Assembly (NCBI GenBank): GCA_005793645.1
Contig: SXRG01000005.1
Coordinates: 1-12,673 of the forward strand
DNA length: 12,673 nucleotides
Reading direction: 5' to 3'
Source: Burkholderiales bacterium
GTDB lineage: Bacteria; Pseudomonadota; Gammaproteobacteria; Burkholderiales; Thiobacillaceae
The stretch's first letter is position 1. Each line of letters opens with the position of its first letter. The notes under the pieces were generated by a model. It was given only the letters and a program-made list of their open reading frames with translations. It was not told the DNA's origin and ran no database searches. A program made the position numbers and the translations under genes. Below, piece after piece: positions 7,494-12,673 of this stretch.

Positions 7494-7571
7494 AATGTGA
7501 GTGGCGCGTTATGAAGGCAGCGTCGAGAGGGTGACATTTGCTCTCGGCCCCCGGGACCCGATGCTCTACCC
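7494..7571 (-). other. glyA-nrdR intergenic gap
   Basis: A 78-bp gap. It contains a 6-bp inverted repeat CGAGAG/CTCTCG (7524-7529 and 7541-7546, 11-base loop) and a CCCGGG palindrome, but neither is followed by a U-tract on the minus strand. I see no convincing terminator and no clear promoter, so nrdR may be transcribed partly by read-through from glyA. Confidence 0.4.
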
Positions 7572-8819
7572 TTATTTCCCATAGACCGGAAGCTTGGCGG
7601 TCAGTTCAGCGACCTCGGCCTTGACGCGCTCAATAACTGTGGCGTCGTGGGGGGCATCCAGCACATCAGCGACCAAATGTGCCAGGCGCTCGGCCTCCAG
7701 CTCGCGAAAACCGCGCGTGGTAATAGCCGGCGAACCAATGCGGATACCGCTGGTGACAAACGGCTTTTGCGGGTCATTGGGAATGGCGTTTTTATTAACC
7801 GTGATATGCGCCTGACCCAACGCCGCCTCGGCATCCTTGCCAGTCAATCCCTTGGCTTGCAAGTCAACCAGGAACACATGCGAGTCGGTCCGACCGGAAA
7901 CAATACGCAAGCCACGCTCCATCAACACCTTGGCCATGACGCGAGCATTTTCGACCACTTGTTCCTGATAATGCTTGAAGTCCTTGGACGCGGCCTCTTT
8001 GAACGCGGTCGCCTTGCCGGCAATAACATGCATCAGCGGGCCGCCTTGCAGGCCCGGAAAGATGGCGGAGTTGATCGCCTTTTCGTGCGTAGCCTTCATC
8101 AAGATGATGCCACCACGCGGGCCGCGCAGGGTCTTGTGGGTCGTTGATGTCACCACATCAGCATACGGCACCGGATTGGGATAGACCCCTGCAGCGATCA
8201 GGCCCGCGTAATGGGCCATATCGACCATAAATATCGCGCCGATCTCTTTGGCAACCTTGGAAAAGCGTTCAAAGTCTATGCGCAGGGCATAAGCAGAGGC
8301 CCCCGCGATGATGAGCTTTGGTTTGTGCTCGCGTGCTAGGGCCTCCATTTTGTCGTAGTCGATTTCTTCTTTTTCATTCAGACCGTAAGCCACCACATTG
8401 AACCACTTGCCCGACATGTTCAGCGCCATGCCATGCGTGAGGTGACCGCCTTCCGCCAGCGACATGCCCATAATGGTGTCACCCGGCTTGCAGAATGCCA
8501 TCAGCACCGCCTGATTGGCCTGCGAACCCGAGTTGGGCTGAACATTCGCTGCCTCAGCGCCATACAACTTTTTCAAACGGTCGATGGCCAGTTGCTCGAC
8601 CACATCGACATGTTCGCAACCACCATCATACCGCTTGCCCGGATAGCCCTCAGCATACTTGTTGGTCAGCACCGAGCCCTGAGCCTGCATGACCGCCGGG
8701 CTGGTATAGTTCTCCGAAGCAATCAGCTCGATGTGAGCTTCCTGACGCTGCTCCTCGCCCTTGATGGCGGCCCAAATTTCAGGATCGGTATTCGGCAACA
8801 GATGGTCAGCAGCAAACAT
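7572..8819 (-). CDS. glyA: Serine hydroxymethyltransferase
   Basis: PLP enzyme that interconverts serine and glycine with tetrahydrofolate, supplying one-carbon units; cytoplasmic. The 415-residue protein, against 417 in E. coli, shows HIELIASENYTSPAV near 29-43, YAEGYPGKRYYGG-like KYAEGYPGKRYDGG, NVQPNSGSQAN at 92-102, VDMAHYAGLIAAG, and the PLP-lysine motif TSTTHKTLRGPRGG with Lys229. The ATG at 8819 is preceded by AAGGA about nine bases upstream. It is the first gene of the minus-strand cluster, and a promoter with an overlapping inverted repeat lies just upstream. The Tyr-to-Asp change in the RYDGG loop, where many relatives have RYYGG, is a minor variation. Confidence 0.98.
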   Translation of the reverse strand: MFAADHLLPNTDPEIWAAIKGEEQRQEAHIELIASENYTSPAVMQAQGSVLTNKYAEGYPGKRYDGGCEHVDVVEQLAIDRLKKLYGAEAANVQPNSGSQANQAVLMAFCKPGDTIMGMSLAEGGHLTHGMALNMSGKWFNVVAYGLNEKEEIDYDKMEALAREHKPKLIIAGASAYALRIDFERFSKVAKEIGAIFMVDMAHYAGLIAAGVYPNPVPYADVVTSTTHKTLRGPRGGIILMKATHEKAINSAIFPGLQGGPLMHVIAGKATAFKEAASKDFKHYQEQVVENARVMAKVLMERGLRIVSGRTDSHVFLVDLQAKGLTGKDAEAALGQAHITVNKNAIPNDPQKPFVTSGIRIGSPAITTRGFRELEAERLAHLVADVLDAPHDATVIERVKAEVAELTAKLPVYGK

Positions 8820-8852
8820 AGTAAATGTTCCTTAAGATCAGAAAAGTGACTA

Positions 8853-8878
8853 ATTTTAGCGCAAAAGAGTGCGCTAAA
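8853..8878 (-). promoter_or_regulatory. Perfect 9-bp inverted repeat overlapping candidate glyA -10 element
   Basis: TTTAGCGCA (8855-8863) and TGCGCTAAA (8870-8878) form a perfect 9-bp inverted repeat with a 6-base spacer, 36 bp upstream of the glyA ATG. On the minus strand one arm runs into TAAAAT (8858-8853), a 5/6 match to a sigma-70 -10 box at a sensible distance from glyA. No good -35 is visible. An operator is the simplest reading. A terminator is unlikely because no U-tract follows on either strand. Confidence 0.5.
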
Positions 8879-9042
8879 CCGCGTTTGGCGTGACCAACTG
8901 ACGGCGGAAAGGCTGCCTTGCAAGAGGGTGATCGGATTCAGCGGGCAACCCAACTGTGGCGGTACAGAAGCTCAACATCGATCGGGGTCGCTATGGCACA
9001 AACTGGAGGACTGCAACGCCGATCAAGCTTGGGCCTTACGGA
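8879..9042. other. Intergenic region between gamma carbonic anhydrase and glyA
   Basis: This 164-bp stretch upstream of the glyA inverted repeat and downstream of the carbonic anhydrase stop shows no gene on either strand. A short AAGG-CAG-CCTT hairpin can be drawn around 8909-8919, without a U-tract. I could not match it to a glycine or other riboswitch by eye. It separates the carbonic anhydrase from the housekeeping operon, so the two are probably independent units. Confidence 0.4.
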
Positions 9043-9603
9043 TCAGAACTCGTTGCGAATCCGTTTGTAACCGCGCACCAACTCCAGATTAGCCTGGGCC
9101 ACGCTTTCCGAAAGGCTAGTTTCATCTGTCGTCACCGGCGTGATCTTGGCCAAATCAGCATCGGAACGCACATTGGTAGTGGAAGGGATGTGAAACCCCG
9201 GCGGCACCTGGCATCCCTCAATAACCGAGTTGTGCCGCACCACTGAGCCTGCGCCGACGGTGCAATTGAACAGCACTGAATTAAAACCGATAAACACCCG
9301 GTCACCGACCTGGCAGGGACCGTGGATGATAGACCGATGGGCGATCGAAGAGCCCTCGCCGATGATGACCGAACTGCCAGCCTTACAGTGAATCACCACG
9401 CCATCTTGAATGTTTGAGTTGGCGCCTATAGTGATCGCATCCATGCCACCAACCTCATTCACCTCGTCGGCGCGAATCACCGCATAGGGGCCAATGAACA
9501 CATTTTCTTCAACGATCACCTTACCGCACAGAATAGCAGTGGGATCAACAAACGCCGTCTCATGAACAACAGGCACATCGCCATTGGGGTTGCGTCGGAT
9601 CAT
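9043..9603 (-). CDS. Gamma-class carbonic anhydrase (Cam/CamH-like), left-handed beta-helix protein
   Basis: Predicted zinc (or iron) enzyme interconverting CO2 and HCO3-, probably a trimer with active sites between subunits. The 186-residue protein has hexapeptide-repeat turns throughout (IVEENVFIGPYAVIRAD, ITIGANSNIQDGVVIH, VIIGEGSSIAHRSIIHGP). Metal ligands His72, His89 and His94 are spaced as His81, His117 and His122 of archaeal Cam, apart from the shorter loop. Glu47, Asn64 and Gln66 match Cam Glu62, Asn73 and Gln75. The acidic loop with Cam Glu84 is absent (HCKAGSSV), as in CamH. The C-terminal helix ends in ANLELVRGYKRIRNEF. No signal peptide, so cytoplasmic. ATG 9603 has GAGG five bases upstream; a TTG at 9624 would add seven residues. 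It is divergent from sulP. Confidence 0.88.
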   Translation of the reverse strand: MIRRNPNGDVPVVHETAFVDPTAILCGKVIVEENVFIGPYAVIRADEVNEVGGMDAITIGANSNIQDGVVIHCKAGSSVIIGEGSSIAHRSIIHGPCQVGDRVFIGFNSVLFNCTVGAGSVVRHNSVIEGCQVPPGFHIPSTTNVRSDADLAKITPVTTDETSLSESVAQANLELVRGYKRIRNEF

Positions 9604-9783
9604 GGAAACCTCAAGTAAGAACAACTCCCGGCATTATGCAATGCATCAGGAACACCGGGCCAGAAATAAATACAACTTATCGGGACGCAAGCATCTACTT
9701 GGTACAATTACTGGCCAGAGCAACGATGGAGTTGCTGATTATTATCCGGCCGCCAGATCGGCCTCTATTGATTGGCCCACCGA
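9604..9783. promoter_or_regulatory. Divergent promoter region between carbonic anhydrase and SulP genes
   Basis: A 180-bp gap between divergent genes. For sulP (plus strand), TGGTACAAT at 9700-9708 is a good extended -10 element without a clear -35; transcription from it would leave a leader of about 70 bases containing a small hairpin (AGCAAC 9719-9724, GTTGCT 9731-9736). For the carbonic anhydrase (minus strand), CATAAT (9638-9633) is a weak -10 candidate that overlaps an 11-base palindrome, ATGCAATGCAT at 9636-9646, which could be an operator. The sulP start has no recognisable Shine-Dalgarno sequence. Confidence 0.4.
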
Positions 9784-11916
9784 ATGACGAATCCGCTGCT
9801 TCTCCGCCTGTTCCCCTTCCTCGCTTGGTTCCCGATCAGTGCGTCCCTGTTGCGTGGCGACATGATTGCCGGCATTACGGGCGCGTTGGTCTTGGTACCC
9901 AAGGCCATGGCGTATGCGCAGCTCTCTGGTTTGCCCATCTATTACGGCCTGTATGTAGCGCTGGTTCCCGCCGTCCTCGGCGCACTGTGGGGATCGTCAC
10001 GACAGCTTTCTACCGGACCGGTGGCCATCGTATCGTTGATGACTGCAGCGGCCATCACCCCACTTGCCGTACCGTTCTCGGAAGAGTTTATTGGTCTGGC
10101 GCTGGTGCTGGCCTTCCTAGTAGGTCTAATCCAGTTTTTACTAGGTGCATTCAAGCTCGGAACCATCGTGAACTTTGTGTCGCACCCAGTCATTCTGGGC
10201 TTCATGAACGCGGCGGCCATCATCATTGCCTTGTCACAATTAGACATGCTGCTGGGCATCCCCAAGGGCCGCAGCGACTCCTTCCTGTTTGATATCTGGG
10301 AAATGTTTGGCTATCTGCCGCAAACCCACTTGCCCACCTTGGGCATGTCGGTGTTCGCTCTGGTGTTGATGCTAAGTCTAAAAAAGATCCCGGCCCTCTC
10401 CAAGCTCTCCGTCCTGATTGCCGTCGTTGTCACCATCATCGTTAGCGCCGTCGCTGAATTCGAACACAAGACCCATAACAGCGCCGATCAGATTACCGAT
10501 CAAACCACACAGCAAACGGCACGTGATTACATCACCACTGCCCGGCTCATCCAGTCCATGAATGTGCAGGCCACCGAGCTTTCCAGTCAAATGCGTGAAG
10601 CCAGCAAAGTACGCGATATCCGCACGGTCACCGACCTGGAATACACCATTGACCTGATGAAGATGGACCTCCAGACCTTAGAGGCAGAAAACAAGGGACG
10701 GATGCACGCAATGCGCAAGCTCCAGTTTGAACGCAGCCAAGGTAGCGAAGACACCGCCACCCAACTCTTCTTGCAAGGCAAAGTTCCTGGCGATGTTGAA
10801 ACTGACGGTCGTCTCTGGCATATCAAAAAAATCGAAAAGAATGAACTGAAATTGGTCGGCGGCGGCGACGTGGTTGGCAAGATCCCTGCTGGCCTACCCT
10901 CTTTCCGCATCCCACCTCTGTCCCTAGACACCATCGTCACATTGCTCTCGGCCGCCTTTATCATCGCCTTGGTCGCATTCATGGAATCGATCTCCATGGC
11001 CAAGGCCCTTGCCGCACAGACCAAACAGCGCCTCGACCCCAACCAGGAACTCATCGGCCAAGGCCTGGCCAACCTCTGCGGTTCCTTCTTCCAGTCCTAC
11101 CCGGCCTGCGGATCCTTTACGGGCTCGGCCATCAACCTTCAGGCCGGCGCCAAGACGGGCTTCGCCATGGTATTTAACGGCCTGTTCGTTGCGGTCACCC
11201 TGTTGTTGTTGACGCCTTATCTCTACCATCTGCCTAAGGCAACCCTGGCGATCATCATCCTACTTGCGGTCACCAGTCTGATTACGCCCAAGGCGCTAAA
11301 ACACACCTGGCAGGCCAGCCGCACCGACGGCATCGTTGCCCTGACCACCTTCGTAGTCACCCTAGTGGCCGCACCACACCTGGACAAAGGCATCATGATT
11401 GGCGCGATCCTTGCCATCCTGCTCTTCCTGTATCGCACCATGAAACCCCGCGTCGCCATCCTCGGCCGTTTTGGCGATGGCACCCTACGCGACATCAAGA
11501 TGAACCCGAACCTGGCCACCAGCAAGCATGTCGTCGCCATGCGCTTTGACGGCTCGCTCTATTTTGCCAACATCGCCCATTTTGAGGACGCCGTGCTGGA
11601 AGCAGTGGCCGATCATAAAGAAGCCAAGTATGTACTGATCGTGGGCGATGCCATCAACCAACTCGACGCCTCCGGTGAGGAGGTGGTGCACCACTTGGTC
11701 GAGCGACTTCGCGACACGGGTGTCGAGATCATCTTCTCTGGTTTGAAAAAACAGATCCTGGATGTCATGCGAGCCACCGGACTGCTCGAATTTATTGGCA
11801 GCCAGAACCTGTTTGCCACTGAAAACCAGGCGCTTGCCTCGATCTACGATCGACTGGGCGAAGATGCCGCGGATGATCTGCTGTGCCCGATGCCCTCTAA
11901 CTGGAAAAACGCCTAA
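9784..11916 (+). CDS. SulP-family anion transporter with STAS domain and a large coiled-coil insertion
   Basis: Inner-membrane anion transporter of the SulP/SLC26 family (710 residues; ordinary bacterial members are about 500-600). The first membrane half (about residues 12-226) carries DMIAGITGALVLVPKAMAYA and SGLPIYYGLYVALVPAVLGALWGSS. The second half (about 363-555) starts KIPAGLPSF and has FMESISMAKALA and a PACGSFTGSAIN block. A cytoplasmic STAS domain (about 582-692) has AINQLDASGEE. Between the halves lie about 135 hydrophilic residues (226-362), partly coiled coil, where relatives have a short loop. ATG 9784 is used; TTG 9772 follows an in-frame stop directly. Substrate is unknown: HCO3- is suggested by the divergent carbonic anhydrase, but sulfate is possible. 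Confidence 0.93.
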   Translation: MTNPLLLRLFPFLAWFPISASLLRGDMIAGITGALVLVPKAMAYAQLSGLPIYYGLYVALVPAVLGALWGSSRQLSTGPVAIVSLMTAAAITPLAVPFSEEFIGLALVLAFLVGLIQFLLGAFKLGTIVNFVSHPVILGFMNAAAIIIALSQLDMLLGIPKGRSDSFLFDIWEMFGYLPQTHLPTLGMSVFALVLMLSLKKIPALSKLSVLIAVVVTIIVSAVAEFEHKTHNSADQITDQTTQQTARDYITTARLIQSMNVQATELSSQMREASKVRDIRTVTDLEYTIDLMKMDLQTLEAENKGRMHAMRKLQFERSQGSEDTATQLFLQGKVPGDVETDGRLWHIKKIEKNELKLVGGGDVVGKIPAGLPSFRIPPLSLDTIVTLLSAAFIIALVAFMESISMAKALAAQTKQRLDPNQELIGQGLANLCGSFFQSYPACGSFTGSAINLQAGAKTGFAMVFNGLFVAVTLLLLTPYLYHLPKATLAIIILLAVTSLITPKALKHTWQASRTDGIVALTTFVVTLVAAPHLDKGIMIGAILAILLFLYRTMKPRVAILGRFGDGTLRDIKMNPNLATSKHVVAMRFDGSLYFANIAHFEDAVLEAVADHKEAKYVLIVGDAINQLDASGEEVVHHLVERLRDTGVEIIFSGLKKQILDVMRATGLLEFIGSQNLFATENQALASIYDRLGEDAADDLLCPMPSNWKNA

Positions 11917-11928
11917 CGATTCTTAACC

Positions 11929-11953
11929 GAGGCGGCCCTAGCCGCCTCTTCTG
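11929..11953 (+). terminator. Terminator-like hairpin after the first SulP gene
   Basis: GAGGCGGC (11929-11936) and GCCGCCTC (11941-11948) form a perfect 8-bp GC-rich stem with a CCTA loop, starting 12 bases after the sulP TAA. It is followed only by TTCTG, so the U-tract is weak. It is likely an intrinsic terminator or a 3' stabilising hairpin; its position is better evidence than its tail. Confidence 0.55.
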
Positions 11954-12009
11954 CGACACCATTAAGGAACAGCCCAAAACAGCGACTGGCCGTGGTCGCA
12001 TGATCTGAA

Positions 12010-12028
12010 CCCCTCATTTCCAGAGGGG
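12010..12028. repeat. Short inverted repeat next to the IS relic
   Basis: CCCCTC (12010-12015) and GAGGGG (12023-12028) form a perfect 6-bp stem with a 7-base loop, just beyond the end of the orfA relic. No U-tract follows on either strand. The stretch beginning TGATCTGAACCCC at 12001 has the look of an IS3-family terminal repeat, so it may be the far end of the element joined to orfA by an internal deletion. That reading is speculative. Confidence 0.3.
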
Positions 12029-12029
12029 C

Positions 12030-12141
12030 TGCATGCATCTTCTTGAGCAAGCTGTTCTCGGCTTCCTGCTCCTTCATGCGCACCATCATAGATGGTGTCC
12101 CCCCCATACCGGACCCGCCATTTATAGAAGGTGACCGAACT
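12030..12141 (-). pseudogene. Relic of IS3-family transposase orfA, frameshifted
   Basis: On the minus strand, 12141-12099 encodes SSVTFYKWRVRYGG, the hallmark end of the helix-turn-helix domain of IS3-family OrfA. After a run of seven G (C7 on the plus strand, 12099-12105), the continuation PSMMVRMKEQEAENSLLKKM, matching the OrfA leucine-zipper region, is in another frame. Removing one G from the run joins both parts into one normal OrfA segment. The rest of orfA, all of orfB, and clear terminal repeats are missing, so this is a decayed fragment. It sits between two SulP genes. Identification rests on motif recognition only. Confidence 0.7.
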
Positions 12142-12230
12142 GGTACATGGGGATGAGTGAAATCGAACAGCCAGTAGATTATTCCAGTGCGAATACAATG
12201 CAAAGGCCAGAACGATCTGTGAGAAAAACC
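12142..12230. other. Region upstream of the second SulP gene
   Basis: No gene is apparent here. TACAAT at 12194-12199 is a possible -10 for the following gene, about 31 bases before its ATG, but no -35 and no good Shine-Dalgarno sequence are visible. Part of this stretch may be undetectable IS remnant, since the upstream part of orfA should have lain here. Confidence 0.3.
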
Positions 12231-12673
12231 ATGTCGCCAAACCACTCCCGCTTTGACCCTGCCACCTTTCTGCGCCCGTTCATGGCTTGGCAATTATGGT
12301 GGCCACGCGTTAACCGCGACACCCTCAAAGACGACACGATGGCGGGGCTCACCGGAGCGATGATCGTCTTGCCGCAGGGGGTAGCCTTTGCCACCATTGC
12401 GGGTCTGCCACCGCAGTTTGGTCTGTATGCCGCCATGGTGCCGGCCATCATCGCAGCCCTGTTCGGGTCGAGCTGGCATCTCGTCTCCGGTCCGACCACA
12501 GCCATTTCCATCGCCCTGTTCGCTGCACTGCACAACCTGGCCGAACCGGGCAGCGTGGAATACATCCAGTTGACGCTGACGCTGACCTTTATGGTGGGCC
12601 TATATCAACTGGTGCTGGGCCTAGCACGCATGGGCACACTGGTCAATTTCATCTCACACACGGTGGTGATCGG
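12231..12673 (+). CDS. Second SulP-family anion transporter, N-terminal part (partial)
   Basis: An open frame from ATG 12231 to the right edge (147 complete codons, no stop) encodes the start of another SulP/SLC26 permease. Seen: DTMAGLTGAMIVLPQGVAFA, then AGLPPQFGLYAAMVPAIIAALFGSS, then VSGPTTAISIALFAAL, and further on VNFISHTVVIG, all aligning with the first membrane segments of the neighbouring SulP (for example GLYVALVPAVLGALWGSS there). The two proteins are clearly diverged, so this is not a recent duplication. Upstream in-frame ATG 12198 would add 11 residues and cannot be excluded. Whether it also carries an insertion, a STAS domain or a fused carbonic anhydrase lies outside the window. 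Confidence 0.88.
   Translation, partial: MSPNHSRFDPATFLRPFMAWQLWWPRVNRDTLKDDTMAGLTGAMIVLPQGVAFATIAGLPPQFGLYAAMVPAIIAALFGSSWHLVSGPTTAISIALFAALHNLAEPGSVEYIQLTLTLTFMVGLYQLVLGLARMGTLVNFISHTVVI

Noticed and set aside
7524..7546. CGAGAG/CTCTCG hairpin between glyA and nrdR as a terminator
   Set aside because: Only 6 bp with an 11-base loop and no U-tract in either direction.
9636..10292. 218-codon plus-strand frame overlapping the start of the first SulP gene
   Set aside because: Its second half lies in another frame of the SulP coding region, and its protein is Arg/His/Pro-rich without a domain.
12099..12105. Run of seven G in the IS relic as a programmed frameshift site
   Set aside because: In IS3-family elements the programmed -1 shift lies near the orfA-orfB junction on an A-rich slippery site, not within the middle of orfA; here a simple homopolymer indel fits better.
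1..12673. tRNA or rRNA genes, CRISPR arrays, toxin-antitoxin or defence genes
   Set aside because: No repeat-spacer pattern, cloverleaf or rRNA sequence was recognised; nearly all of the sequence is covered by identified protein genes.

Overview
The window looks like chromosomal DNA of an autotrophic-type gammaproteobacterium (or a close relative near the beta/gamma border). This is inferred from the RecA, GlyA and NrdR protein sequences, the moderately high GC content, and the gene order nrdR-ribD-ribE-ribB(A)-ribH-nusB-thiL-pgpA, which is typical of Gammaproteobacteria. No taxonomic search was possible.

Region 1 (about 1-8819, all on the minus strand, so read right to left) is a dense housekeeping cluster: glyA (serine hydroxymethyltransferase), nrdR (ribonucleotide reductase repressor), ribD, a small SAM methyltransferase, ribE, a ribBA-like gene with a degenerate second domain (ribBX type), ribH, nusB, thiL, pgpA, pncC and the 5' third of recA. 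From nrdR to pncC the genes overlap or lie within about 17 bp of each other, so they probably form one transcription unit that makes riboflavin, with cofactor and lipid genes attached. recA has its own 144-bp leader. A perfect 9-bp inverted repeat sits on the likely glyA promoter.

Region 2 (9043-12673) looks like an inorganic-carbon or anion-handling module. A cam-type gamma carbonic anhydrase (minus strand) is divergent from a SulP-family anion transporter with a C-terminal STAS domain (plus strand). That transporter carries an unusual hydrophilic, partly coiled-coil insertion of about 135 residues between the two halves of its membrane domain. A second SulP gene starts at 12231 and runs off the right edge. 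Between the two SulP genes lie a terminator-like hairpin and a frameshifted relic of an IS3-family transposase orfA.

The carbonic anhydrase and SulP could cooperate by moving HCO3- and interconverting it with CO2, but the substrate is inferred and sulfate or another anion remains possible. The most unusual items are the SulP coiled-coil insertion, the methyltransferase embedded in the riboflavin operon, the RibB protein lacking the GTP cyclohydrolase II zinc cysteines, and the loss of RecA similarity in the last ~20 bases at the left edge.
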